Source: Adenanthera pavonina
Taxonomy: Eukaryota > Streptophyta > Magnoliopsida > Fabales > Fabaceae
Direction of reading: 5' to 3'
Length of the DNA stretch: 64,000 bases
NCBI GenBank assembly: GCA_026686845.1
Contig: JAIVEN010000003.1
Span: 312,501 to 376,500 of the forward strand
Position 1 is the first letter of the stretch, and every line of letters starts with the position of its first letter. Under the pieces are notes generated by a model. That model was not told where the DNA came from. It searched no databases and worked only from the letters and a program-made list of their open reading frames with translations. Below are positions 12,357 through 25,200 of this stretch, piece after piece. A program made the translations under genes and the position numbers.

Positions 12357-13570
12357 AAGAAGACAAAATAATATTTCAAATCAACATACTTTCCTTCTTC
12401 CTTATACTTTCTTTGGAGTTTGGGCAATAGGGTTTCCCTTGTTAATTTGCTTAATTTGTTAGTTAAAGCAAAATATTAAAATAACACCATAAATGTCCAC
12501 CTAATTTATTCGGACAAACTTGGACATATAATTGGTCAAAGTCTTACAAGTTTTGTTCATAAAGACTCGAATTTAATTATTTTTGTTGTTATGAATTTTC
12601 GACTCCAGAATTTTAATCAGTCATCTCTGATCATGGACAACCATATGGCTATGTTTGGTATTATCTTGGAGAGTCCAAAGGTGCTTTTCTACCGTCACAA
12701 ACAGTTACAAGTTAAATTAGCCAAACAAGATTTAGTATTTGAACAATCAATTATGGATTTAAAATTGCTTTTTGACAGACTACGATCGTTGGGAGCATTC
12801 ATATCAATTTAAAATTTGGTAACTCCTATCTGACCATAATAAACCTCCTCTCTTGTTTCATCACTAAAATTCTTGGCACCATCATCATTCTCTTTTCCAT
12901 CAACCCGCATCAGATTATTTTATCTAATTTTGTAAGTTCAATTGGTAAAAAAAAAAGTTAGCATTGTTATATTATTAAGTTTTCTATAACATTTTTAATA
13001 TTGAACTTTTCATATTTCTAATTTTTTAATTTATATATATTTATTTACTAAATATTTTCAATATTATTTTGTTATGGAAGGAGAGAAAGATTCTTCTTGA
13101 ACATAAGAAATAACATTTTATTAAGTTTAAAAATTAAATTTTTTCTTCTTTTCATATTATTTATAAATTAAAATTTATTAATGAATATTTTAAAAATAAA
13201 AATTATTATTTAAGAAATAAGGACATTTTAGACACTTTTAGTAATTACTCATCAAAAAATGCTTTTGATTAAAATCATTTTTAGCATTCGTTTTTCAAAC
13301 AATCTAAAAATTACTTTTTAAAAAAGTTTAAATAAACAGGTCCTATTTTTTTCGATTCAAGATTAATAAAATATGTGAAATGTTTTATTCTTCCATCGAA
13401 AATAAATTTCTTTTCTTCTATTCCTTTTTTATTTTCAGAATGTCGATAGATCAGGATAAGTACTATGTATCAAATTAACTCTTTATTACAATAAATAACA
13501 AGTTGAACATGTAGTTTTCAAATATGACTACTTTATAATTCAACATATATAATGCCCAAACGTATCGTAA
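12357..13570. repeat. Local duplication, copy 2, split by a MITE-like insertion
   Basis: The same ordered blocks as copy 1 continue to about 12646 and resume at about 13346. A stretch of about 65 bases absent from copy 1 lies near 12415-12490. The duplicated order shows copy 2 existed before the 12647-13345 insertion. Confidence 0.55.
12647..13345. mobile_element. MITE-like insertion of about 700 bp inside the duplicated segment
   Basis: Defined mainly by its absence from copy 1 at the same point. The left end GGCTATGTTTGGTATTATCT and the reverse complement of the right end, GGACCTGTTTATTTAAAC, are weakly alike in a TGTTTGG-type terminal repeat. TAT flanks both ends and may be the target duplication. 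No transposase is seen. The superfamily is uncertain (PIF/Harbinger or hAT-like). Confidence 0.45.
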
Positions 13571-15669
13571 AAGTAATCTCCTGACAAAATTTTGAATTTC
13601 TTTATTTTGTTTATTTGATCTTAATTATATATCTTTAAATTATGCTTGATACAAAATTGTAGCAGCATATATAACAGTTTTCAAATAATAATAGAAAAGA
13701 AATATATACTAGCTAGTAGGATATAAACCTAAAATCTCACGTACTTATACTGGGAGACTTTCAGAATTGTTAAGGTCAAATTAAAAATAGTTAGCGTTTC
13801 AACACTATACAACTTGAGAGAGATTTTTTCTGATCATAAAACTTACTTAGCAAGAAGGATTGACATGTTCAAGCTTATAGTTGAGACACATAAATCTTAC
13901 ATACTTTTGAAGATATGTAGGATATACATAATGATTTGAACTGCTCAGATTGGATCACAACGATCTAAACCTTATTGATTTTTTTAATTTTAAAATGTTT
14001 ATTTTAAGAAATTTAAATTGTCCATATCAAATATAAATTGTCCAAATCAAATATACACTTCTTGCAGAAATCCTGGTCCGTGGTTGAGTTAGCAATACAC
14101 CATAAAAGACCAAAATTTTGATGAGATTCTTTATCTATTTCAACGTAATGACATATTGATGTGAACCTCCAAAAAAAAAATTCGGTGCATATTTAAGTTT
14201 CCTAATGAAAGTATAATATACAAAAAGATTTGTTAAAAAAGTGGTATTTTTTTTATAGGATAAAGAAGTGGTTTTAAGTCAACATAATCAATATTTAACA
14301 TGCAATATAAAATTGTATACAACAAGTCATTAACAACATGACATATTTCTTAGATCCCCCACAATGCACAAGCCCACCTATGAAAAGTATTTACATATTA
14401 AAAAAAAATTAGATGGTCACATGGATCAATTGATTTATCATTATAAGCTTTGCTTCTTCAAGAGAAGAAATTAAGGAGCGAGGTTTTATCAAAGTCAAAA
14501 GTGGAAATTGGATGTACAATAAGCTTAGTGAAATTTAATCAAGTGAATTAATTAATTAAACAAGTAAGAGCCTTCGTATGCTTTGGTCAAGCCCACAAAG
14601 TTCAATCCTCACGGAAAAGCAAATTAGTGGTCCATTCAGTGGAAGACTAGTTGATCTGTATGGGGTCTCTGTTAGTTGAGTCAAAGAAATCCTTCGCAAG
14701 AAGAATCTGGAATCAAAGTTTATCTCCACCTAAAAAAAAAACCGTTTAGACTTTTACAGATAGAGGTGAAAGGGTTGGGTAAGGCTAACACCTCAGTCCA
14801 TGTCACTCGTTAATATTGACATGTTTCTAGAGTCAGATCCATCATTAAATTAGCAAGTTATTTATTTAAGGTTCATTGGTGTAATTATACTTGAATTTAC
14901 TGCAATCTAATGGATCATAATTAAATTAATATATTTTAATTATATAAAAGTAAAAAAATAATAATATTTATTGCCAACACAAATTAGTTTAATTAATAAG
15001 GATATGATTTATATCCTTAAGGGGGTGGATTCAGATTTTATTTGTGGTTAATATTCCTATTCTATTTATCTTTTACTTCGCTTTGATCATAATTTTTAGA
15101 GAGCTTCTCCACACGTTATTTATATGCCAGGTCAACGTTAATTTGAAGGAAAAAAGAGGGAGAGAAAATTGTTATGCGTGTAAATTTTGAAGATGAAATG
15201 AGTAATGGGCGAAGTGTTGAAAAAGGAGTTTTGATGAGCATGAGTGTTAAAGTCAACAAGTACGCAATGCATACAGGAGGATAGTGACAAACACAAGAAG
15301 TGGACGCGTCAGGGCATTATAAAAATTGGGAAAAACTTGTAGGGCCAAAACGTCCTTTATCATTTCACAGGTGAGGTTAATTAGTTGAGTCAACCTCCTC
15401 ATTGACAGTGGGCCGATCAAGTCAACCAGGGCCTCGTTAATCCATCCATCAAGCGTATTCTCAGTGTAACCTTATTCATATTTTCTGTTATCTTGCCAGG
15501 TATACTTTGGTTACCCTAAATCTGAATGGAACAGCCAGGTAGGATGCATCTAAGAACCATACTAAGAATATAAAACTAAATTAGATAAAAATTAATCCAA
15601 AAAAAAAAAAGATTCCAGCCGACTGGAACAATGAAATAACCATTAATAATGCAATTCAGCCTACACTAT
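13571..15669. other. Intergenic DNA with a W-box-rich end
   Basis: Mostly AT-rich without coding signs. Between 15131 and 15425 there are five W-box cores (GTCAA/TTGAC at 15131, 15252, 15389, 15402 and 15421), and GTTGAGTCAAC at 15384-15394 is palindromic. This lies just beyond the 3' end of the SWAP gene and 6.5 kb upstream of the WRKY gene. Any target gene is unknown. Confidence 0.4.
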
Positions 15670-18600
15670 TTACAAGGTGGCCATCAACATGGCTCTGATT
15701 TTAGCTCTAAGTTCATCAGAAACATTAGTGGTTTCAGAGGGGTGAGATGGCTCCCTAGAATGGTGATATGATTTGGATGGTTCCGCCGAAGCTTCCCTGC
15801 TAGGAAATGCACCCTCACTTGCTTTTGACTGGTCAGGTCTCACATTTATCTCCCCCTCTTCTAAATCTCTCTCTCTTTCTGCCCGAGATCTATTTCCACG
15901 CTTCACAATTCTGTGTCGACGCCGATGCCCACCATCAGAGGAACTATAACCCTTATGCCGCTGTTCAGAATGCTGATGCTCATTGTCAGATGAGTTACTT
16001 TCTCTATGCTGTTGTTGAGAAGATTGATGCTTTTCATCAGAGGAGCAATCATATTTATGATAATCCCTAGAGTAATGAGACTCATCATCAGAGGAGCTAT
16101 CATACTTAGTTCGCCTGGCATCCCTGTCCTTAGAGGATGAATGTCTTCTCTTGTGCTTCTGCTTGTCCCGGCTGCTGTGTGATGATCTATGAGACCGGTG
16201 CTTTCTTCTGGAACGCTTGTGATCCTTCTTATCTTCTTTATCTTCCTCTTCTTCATGTCTACTGGATCTTGAGCGATACTTGCGTTTTGATCTCCGCTCA
16301 GCATGATCAACAAAGAGTTTCTCCTCAGACTTGGGACTTTTATCCGAATTATCAGCCTCATGTGGCACAGAACTTCCTTCCCTTTCTTTGCCAACCAGAT
16401 TCCCAATCTCAGCACCCGACCCAGATACCCCTGATCCAGGTGGCTCAGCTGACAAACCTTGTACTGATTCACTTTTCAGTGGGGCAGCTCCACTTTTTAT
16501 CATGGCTGCAAACATTTTTGCTCGTTTCAACCTCTCTGCCTTAAGCTTCTGCTCCTTTGACATGCATGCTTCAGAGGAGTCAGCCTCGCCAGCCGCTGCA
16601 ATAGCAGCGGTCTCTGCAATAACCTTGGCAACAGGGACAGAAACACTAGCCTCTGCATTCTGCTTTGACTTCTGAACAGAACTCTCTGGTTGAGATGAAA
16701 GCAAACTCCCAAAGCCAGACAAATGACCACCATCACTGCCAAGGCCTTGACCATTACCACTTGAGGTCTTGGTTAAAATCTCTAAAGATGGATTTTTAAT
16801 ACCCCTAGTGGCAGCCTGAAGAATAGCTGCTGCTGCTGCTGCATCCATACTTACTCCCATCTGAGGCTGAGAGTCTTTGGAAGTTGGTTCCTGTCCATCC
16901 TTCTTTGATTTGCCAATGACCATTTTGAACTTCTCTTTCCGGTCAATATCATAAGGTAAATCAGAACCCAAAGATCCAACAGAAAGATTATCACTTTCTT
17001 TGAGTGAACCAGCTCTCTTGTCCCCTGTGCGACCTACTGAATCATGTTTCTCATGGAGGAAACCTTTGCCAGGTAACTTAGACTGCAAGAAAATATAAAA
17101 AAAGTGAGTTCTGTAAGAAATATAAAAGAGTATGTTGTACCTAAAATCCGGTAGCTTATGGTCCATTCTTAGAACAGTAGGGAAGTCTTCATTTTTGGAA
17201 GACACAAAGCACACTCCACAAAATAAAGAGAAACCAAAATTGACATGATCACTTTGACATTAATTTAAATAAATCTCAATATTTTCACAAGTTTATAGAA
17301 ATGAACTAATATTACAAATATCAGCAAAATTGCCACAGCCATTTTTAAAATTCATAAAGTCATGACATCCTGTATATAATAGTACAAATAATATAGATGC
17401 ATGCATACATATCATAAACACAAATACATGGTTAACACACATGCACTAATAAGATATATTAGGCCATTGCTGATGATATCTATTGATCATAGTATCATAC
17501 AAATTTGTAAATCAATCAAATTATTAGTTATTGAGATGGTATAGGGAAGGAGTCACTCAATTACCCTAGACAAAAATATCAGTGATCAGCCAGTACCCCA
17601 TAATACAAGGCAATGAAGTGCATCTGATTTCCTAGGGCATTGAACCAGCCACATAAAAACAGATGAAAGTTAGCAGAATAACTCTGAGAAGCATACCTCT
17701 TGAGCATTTTGAAGAACCTTTATATAGTACGGATGGTATTGATTAGATGGCAGAAGAAATGGGAACCTTCCATGAGCACGGTCCTGTTCAATAAGAACAG
17801 ACTCAAATTCTTTGCCATTTTTTAAGATGAAATCTACTATCTTCTCAATAACTCTCCTTAAGTCGGATGAAGGTTCCACAATAGGTTGTCCAATCTTGGT
17901 TGTACTAGGCAAAGAAGTCAGTGACTTGTCCACCACACTGGAATATGAACCCACAGCATCAGCCTTTTTCGCCTTAGATGTTGTTGCAACCTTAACAGTA
18001 TTGATAGACTGATTTCTCTTTATGACAGGAACTTTCTCTTTTGAAGAAGATATTGGATTCTTGGAAGTACTTCCATCCTTCTTGACTGCATCCAGAGAAG
18101 ATTCAGTCTGTTCCGTTCCTAGAGAAGATGAGGTTTTGACATCACCAATTGCTTCCTCACATTCACTTCTTTTAAATTCAGGAGTTCTACCAGTGGCACC
18201 ATCATCATCATCTCCAGATCCATAGACAGATCCCAGCAAAGACAATGCACCACCAGTTTGATCAAGCCCCTGAATATCATTCTTGTCTCCAGCTGAGTTG
18301 CCATCATCAGTGCCAGGTTTCAGAAGTTCTTGATGATCAACAAGAAACCTAAAGTATGCATGAAGATGATGGTCAGGCATCAAGAACCCAAATGTTGGAT
18401 TATCTCCTTGTTTAACCCTCAGAATAATTTCTGACTGGCCTCCATGTTTACTGACAAACATAGCAGTTCTTGCAATAATCTGATGCACCTTCCCATTTGG
18501 AGGCTGGAAAAACAAACAAACAAAGGTTTCTTTAATAAATTTGAAAGTTCAACGTTAGCTCAACAGCAATTTAAAGACAGGTCTTGCCAGGCAGAATGAT

Positions 18601-21162
18601 TCAATTGATAAAAATCTTACTAAACAAACACAACATAACCTCATATATACTTTGATAACCATAAAGATCAAGAAACAGAACTTTATGAAGATAGGTTTCA
18701 TCCCATTTGCTCTCAAGTAATAGGTTTCATCCCATTTGCTCTCAAGTAAAGAGTGAACGAATTACTATCATCCTAATATCACCTGCACGACCCCTTCTCA
18801 TGACATCAAAAGGAAACAAGGTGCCTGTGAATGGGCTACCTTGAGTCACAAGAACTCCATTTCAGCTCCAAGCATCTGAAACTTAGACATGGTAAGCCTT
18901 AGAATAACATATGCACTCTAGACAGTTTTCACCTAGCCACATTGGTTAAATAATGAAAGGTCAAATATATCAATATGAAAAACACATCATAAGGAAATTC
19001 AGACTAAAGTTACTCACCAGGTTTGAAAGTAAGCCCTCAGGTAGTGGGATGTGCGTATGAAAACCAGAGTCAGTACTACTGTTCTTTGTTTCAATGGCCT
19101 TGTCGGGATTTCCATATGAAAATCCCACAGCATGATAGCCACCATAAATCAATGGTTCAGATTCATTATCTGGGCATGGACACAATGACATCCATACTTA
19201 GTAATGCTTGTAATACTTGGTGGCACCAATATCATACAACACAAACAGTTATGGCACTATGACAGAAGAATCTAATGGTAAAATGACCAAGACAGGATAA
19301 AACATCCTTACTTGTATTCTGACAGGGGAACTGTAGCAAATAACATTCCATCCTGCAAATCTGGACAATGTTGTCGAAAAAACAATAACACTCAACAAAG
19401 AAACACTCAACAAAGTTTTAGGTCCAAGAAAATATCTTCACTGCTCTGAATTTCACTGTAAGTTTATCAGACTTGAAAAGGCAGCAATGCACTATTTAGC
19501 ACCATCAAGTTGCACTTAGTTATCTAAACCAAAGATATTAATCTGTCCAAAATACAAAAATAGTAAAACTGGCTTGGTTAACACCTAGTTAGCTAAACCA
19601 AAGATCATAATATCTCCAAAGTACAAAAATAGTAAAACAGACTTTTAATCACTGATCTTTGTTGTCAAATTTCATTTTAAAGAGACATCAGCTAACTAAC
19701 TGTAATCCATTAATCACTGAACTTTGTAGTCCCAGAATATGTTCAGTGCCTTTTGTCATTTAAAACAATGTTCTAATTGATCCAGCTTATATCAATTATT
19801 ATAGTTTGATCAATTATAATATCAATTCTAGTTGATCCTTTTGTGTGGAAATTATACTTTTTTTGCGAACACTCATAATGCTGATCATTACAATTACTAT
19901 TTGAAGAAATAAGAAACAGTCTTAAGGGGAAAAAAGTTGAAATAAGAACTTCCTAATTTTAAAGAATTGATGCTTCCATTAAGAATTTGATAAGGAGGAC
20001 TGATATAAAAGAAAACAATAGGCATAAAATTCTTCCAATTTAACAAACTTATGTCTTGTATAGAAGAAAATTGATAGCTTGTGAAAAGTTAATTAGGTGG
20101 AAGTATATGAATTTGAAATGAATTATTTATACAATACATAATAAGTTAGCAAAACATTAATAATAATCACCAAAACATTAATAATGATAGAATATCAGTG
20201 TCAATTTATCAAGCAATTCTTCTCAGAATTGAACTCCAATTTTACAAAAACCAAAAATACAAGTGAGAAGATCAAACATGGCAGTTTAAAATAAAAGTCA
20301 CTTGTCCATACTGCTCACTGTTCAAGCATATAAGTATGTAATACCCATAACATCCTATTCTGACTTAACTCCTACAAACACTTGATCACTCAGTCAATTT
20401 GTAGTGACTCCTATTGTTGCCCACCTCAATTCCCAAAACTCAAAAGAACAGACAATCAATCCCCATTTTCCTTCCCTTATATCCATAAATTCGGCCAAGC
20501 AAAGTATAATATTCATCAATGATATTTACTAACAGAAAGCATCCGGGCACAATCCATTATCATTCAATAAGCATATAAATCTCTCTTTGGTGTTGGACAC
20601 ATGCCTTTTTAAAGAACTTGATTAAAAATGCAGAGGGATTGAGCAGCTTTGCTTCATAATTAAGTTTATATCTTTTATTCATCTCTTTTCTGGTTGCGAT
20701 TATAGCACATAACACTTAATCTAAGTTTTTTTTTTTCTTCACGATCAAATTTTTTCTTTAATCTAAAACAGACCACAGAAAAACATAGACCAATATTTCC
20801 ATATCATCATCAAAACATGAACTAACAATGCCAAAGTACAATCCCACTGGACAAATTTAAACGTAAACCAAAAAAATAAAAACTTCGATGTTACCTTGCT
20901 CTTGTTCCTCGGAAGAGGAAGGTAGATCAAGATAGCGTTCATAATCAAGATCCGCCTCGAGAGACGAAGAAGTAGCATCGGGATGAGGAACAGCACGGCG
21001 CTTGAGACGCGGCGGAAGAGGGCCAGGGAGCAGGTGGCGGACATCGTAGCGGTCGATCGAGAGAGAGTTCCATTCAACAAGAGCTTCGCTAGAGTTTATG
21101 AACGCCGCCATGGCGTCGTCATCAAATAGCAGAGCATGGCGACCAACCACCTCGAGATCCAT
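15670..21162 (-). CDS. SWAP/SURP domain splicing regulator (SFSWAP, suppressor-of-white-apricot type)
   Basis: Four exons on the minus strand: 21162-20895, 19169-19018, 18503-17697 and 17082-15670, giving 879 aa with matching phases. The N-terminus carries the DRY_EERY-type region of SFSWAP (IDRYDVRHLL at 36-45, GGYHAVGFSYG around 99-109). Two SURP modules follow: SURP1 at about 145-200 (HQIIARTAMFVSKHGG, HAYFRFLVDH) and SURP2 at about 355-409 (VIEKIVDFILKNGKEFE, YHPYYIKVL). SURP modules bind SF1/branch-point factors. The C-terminal half is an RS-like tail rich in SRSS, RKHRSHRSSHSS, DDES and HRRRH, and the protein ends DELRAKIRAMLMATL. The expected role is nuclear alternative splicing control. 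The frame is intact. Intron 1 is 1.7 kb and contains a small cassette-like segment (19312-19360) that is left out of this model because its inclusion breaks the frame. Confidence 0.9.
18692..18749. repeat. Perfect 29-bp tandem duplication in SWAP intron 2
   Basis: Two identical adjacent 29-base units (18692-18720 and 18721-18749), each starting TAGGTTTCATCCCATTTGCT, in the intron between the exons at 19018 and 18503. This is a recent slip or duplication with no obvious function. Confidence 0.95.
19312..19360 (-). other. Candidate alternative (poison) exon in SWAP intron 1
   Basis: On the minus strand a 49-nt segment is bounded by an acceptor (TTGTCCAG|AT) and a strong donor (AA|GTAAGG). Joined after exon 1 it continues the frame (ending VPLSEYK). 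Joining it to the next exon creates AAA TAA, an immediate stop. Skipping it gives the frame-preserving GAT codon used in the main model. So inclusion would truncate the protein at about 106 aa. Splicing factors often control their own level this way, but no expression evidence is available here. Confidence 0.35.
19516..19639. repeat. Imperfect tandem repeat (unit about 70 bp) in SWAP intron 1
   Basis: Two adjacent units share TAGTTA-CTAAACCAAAGAT and TACAAAAATAGTAAAAC. They lie in the large first intron of the SWAP gene. Confidence 0.7.
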
Positions 21163-21716
21163 CGATCCTGTAACGTCAGATTGGTTGACGACGGCGGAAG
21201 TAGGGAGGATCTAGAGATTCTAAAAGGCCTATTTGCTCACTCTAACAAAATCTAATTGTTGACGAAATTGAAAGTTTTTACACATTTTGGATTGCGATTT
21301 TGCGTCACAAGTTCAGAAAATTCATGGATTTGATTTGAGAAGGTTCGATTCTTCATTGCTATTCGCAAGCTTTTACAGGGAGGTTTTATTTGTTTCGGCC
21401 GACCGAGACACAATAGCAATTAGGTTTCCTACTTTTTGTTTTTCGGGTTTCCCTGTCTGCTTATATGGTTAGGGTTTTTTTAGGGTACGACGATCTAGCG
21501 TCGTTTCTTTTTGTGTAAATCGACGTAACATTTAAGAATCAAATCATCAAATATATTTATACGCTTAGAAAAAATTAGCCCTTTGCGGTTGGGATATCCT
21601 AATTCCTCACAGAGGAAAAAAAAAATTATATATATATATATATCTATATATTTATAAAATAACAGAGAACATTCTATAGAAGGACAAGAAACAAAAGATA
21701 TGTACAACCAAGATCC
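21163..21716. other. 5' flank of the SWAP gene
   Basis: Promoter and leader side of the minus-strand SWAP gene. There is no clear TATA box. Beyond about 21600 there is a TA-dinucleotide run. No other gene is visible. Confidence 0.5.
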
Positions 21717-21719
21717 TAA

Positions 21720-22096
21720 GGACCCGTTTGGATTAATTACATGAGGGTAATATAATGTGATGTGATGGTATATAACGTAATGTAATGAGATAGTAATTAC
21801 ATGTTAGTTTGTTTGGTAGATACTGGGGGTATGGAAAATAGATATATATTTTTTATTTAATTAAACACAAACACGAGATTTATGGGTTTTAAGCAAATGT
21901 GAATGAGAATAATTTATTTTTATAAGGGCAATATGGTCATTTTATCTTCATTACATACATGTAATGCTTAACTTTTGGGAAGCGTTGTCTATTACATGAA
22001 TTTAAGTAATCAGCATTATATATGTAATCTTCACATCATCAATCAAACGCTCCATTATCTTTATATGTCTATCCTGTAATCGAACCAAACGGATTG
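21720..22096. mobile_element. PIF/Harbinger-like MITE, 377 bp, TSD TAA
   Basis: The left end GGACCCGTTTGGATTAATTA pairs with the right end (reverse complement CAATCCGTTTGGTTCGATTA). TAA flanks both sides (21717-21719 and 22097-22099). The inner ends carry ATTACATG/CATGTAAT-like sequence. No coding capacity. It sits 560 bases upstream of the SWAP start codon. Confidence 0.75.
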
Positions 22097-22221
22097 TAAA
22101 AGATTTCAAAAAATATTCAAAAGTCCCTAAATCTTTGTGTGCTACAATAAATTTTGTGAAATGACAAAAATACTCAGAAACCATTGGCCTCACTACTAGT
22201 CGAGAAGAAATTTTGTACCAA

Positions 22222-25200
22222 TGTAACACCCTAGTTCTCTATGACAAGGCTAATACTTCTAATTATAAAGTTTGTAATTATCATGGGTCAAAAACAAGAA
22301 GTAGGTGAATGAGGGAAAGCTTCTAGGGTTGAAATTTTGGAGCTAGGAAGACAGTTTAACACCAAAATCTTTACTTGAATCTTCAAGGTAACATCATAAT
22401 AATACTTCTCTTTTCAATTTCTTGAAGATTCACTACGTGGTTCTGTGATATGGAATTGATTTAAAAAACCCTAGCATGGAACTAAAAATTTTTTAGGTTT
22501 AATGGTATAATATTGCTTTTCATTAGGTTACAGGTAATTGTTATTTGGAGTTTAAAGCGGTGGATGTGGGTTATATTAGCAAATCCTAGAGTATTCTTAC
22601 CTATTTCATGAATAATTTCGAATTTCTTGAAGATGGAATATTATCATCTTGTTTTTAGAGGTTGTAGGAAGTACTGGTGTTTGGTTGGCTTATGGTGGTC
22701 AACTGTCAAAAACACTTATATTTATGAATACTTGAAATTCAAAATTGGTGATTGTTTAGGATAATTTCTCGGGTTGTTGGAGTTTTAGAAGCCTATTTGA
22801 CCATTGGAAACTCACAAGCGTTAGGTAAGTGAAATGTTGAGTTTTACTTTACTATGCTTTTGTATGTAGAACTTAACACTTGGAATTTGTAGCTAAATTG
22901 GGAATAATGTGTCATGTTATTGGTTAAGGAGTTTTATTATTATTGTATAATTGGACTTTCAAGCACTCATGTTGACGATTAGCTAATGATATTCGTTGAA
23001 TTGCATTAGTGGTAAATTTTTATATGAAATGATGAATGAAGTTGTTCATGGGATGTCTTTTTAGAAGGGATGGCTAAATTGGCATCATGAATTTAATCCA
23101 TTTCTTTTGAATTTTTGGCATGCTTGGAGGAATGATTTTGGTAAACCTGAACTTTGGTAGTGAATAAATGTACTTGTTGTGACATCCTGACTTAAAATGG
23201 TCCCATTACTCCATATTAGAATACTTATCTTTTATTTAATAAATGATTTAGTATGAAAATCAAGAGAAATTCTTAACCTTTAAAATGCATTTTTAAACTC
23301 TTTGAATTATTATATAAATAAATTTCAGAAGATAAGAGACTCAAAAAATAGCTCAAACATTCAAGAGAGCATTCGGTTTGGTGAAAACATCTGTCACTAC
23401 TACAGAAAAGGGATTCAGGACCGTACATTCAGGACCGCTTCTTGGAGAAATGGTTCTGAAAATACTTTCAAGACCATTGTTTTTAGAAAACGGTCCCCAA
23501 CACCTGTGAGGGTTAACCTTCAGGACCATTAACTTTTAACAAACGGTCCTGGAAGGTTAACTTTTAGGCCCATTTAACCCTCAGAATCGTTTAGTTTAAA
23601 CAAACGGTTCTGAATGGGGATTTTTTTTTAAACAAAAATTTCACCAACACATCTGCAAAACCCTCGATAGCCCCATTAGAGTCGCCTCCTTCTCTTCTTC
23701 TTCATGTTCTCTCTGACACCACGCCACACCCATGCCTCCATTGACTCCACAGCCACACCTCTATTTACGGCACACCAACACCAATGTCCATGCCTCCATT
23801 GATGCCACACCACACCCACGCCTCAGTTGTGATCGACAAAGATGAGAAATGATGGTTTTGTAGCTTCTGGGTCTGGTTCGATGTCTTCCTTCAAGATTTC
23901 TTCAAAACGATGGTGAGTTCAATTCAAACGGTTATGTTCTATAGCTTCTTTGAGCCTCAAGATCTATTAGACTTTTAGATTTGTATATTGGAGATCTGTA
24001 GCTTCTCGAAGTCTTGCCATTTCCCAGCTTTGTTCATTCCTTCCCTTTGCCATTCCTAGATCTATTCATCCCTTCCCTTTGCTGTTTCCTACCTCCACTT
24101 GCTACTTTCGGTCTATGGAGCCCAGATCCCTTCGTTGCTGTTTGTTGCCTCCGCTTGAAGGTTGTCATTTGTCCTCTATTAGCGACTCATCGTTGTTCGC
24201 CTACTTGAAGGTGATTGTTTGTTCAAAGCATAATTTTGACGGAACTTATGTATTCTATTTATAGATTCTATTTTATTTTAGTTGAATATGAGATTGAGAT
24301 TTTGCATTTATTTGGATTTCTTGGGTAACGAGGAAGAAGAAAAGAAGGAAGGGGAAGAGGAAAACAAAATGAAGGGATTTGATAGTTCAAAGCTCTAAGT
24401 CTTCAATGTTCAGACGAAGCAGGTTTCTTTCTTTTTTGATAGTGACTGGAGCTGTTGTGTTAGTTGTCTTTGTCTTATTAGTTCTCCATTAACTTTGACT
24501 TTAGTTTTCTCATAGTTTTCTTCTGTGTTTGGTAGCTATATGATTTTAGTTCACTATTATTTTTATAATTTATTTGTTGGCTTTGTCTTGATGATTGGCT
24601 TTGAAATTCTATTTCTCTGTTTTGTTTCATTTTAATTTCTATGATGTTGAGCAAGTCTCTACATATGGTGTCTCCTTTTGCCTTGTCTTTGCCATAGGAA
24701 GGGTATTTAGAGAGCTAACCTACATTTGTTGATCATATTCCCATGGGCATTCAATTTTATTTCCTTCTGAATTGAAGACATGTTAGCAGGTGCCATCATG
24801 CTTCTCATGATTATAAAGTTGAAGGTGGGAATGGGATAACATGGTGAATTTGCTTTATAACTTGATAAGAGCAGTGATAACTTGGCCATCATGAATTTAC
24901 CAATTTGTTTTTATTTGCAGTTTTTTCTTTCAAAGTAAATATATGGATCTTTGTCCTTTCTGATGCTTGCAACTTTTTCTGTTCAACTTTTTCACATGTG
25001 TAGATTTAGTAAGTCTTCAATGAATTTTGAAGCAACCTTATGCTTGTAATAACTATTTTCTTTGTTCATACAGTAACAAGAAAGTTTTATGGGGAACAAC
25101 TTAGTTGTTTATGCATCCTCGTTATATGTATGGTACTACAACTAGGTAACTCGTGTCCTGACTTATATGGTTCTTATTCTTTGACTCAAGGCTTACAAAA

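Noticed and set aside
12591..12812. 73-codon ORF in the intergenic region
   Set aside because: It spans the border of the duplicated block and the MITE-like insert and has no known motif.
16137..16675. Plus-strand ORFs of up to 135 codons in the SWAP last exon
   Set aside because: Antisense shadows of the RS-rich coding sequence.
19312..19360. The 49-nt SWAP segment as a constitutive exon
   Set aside because: Including it gives an immediate stop at the next junction; skipping it restores the family-like GYHAVGFSYG frame.
24014..24264. Overlapping small ORFs inside the CACTA element
   Set aside because: Pyrimidine-rich translations without transposase or other domains.
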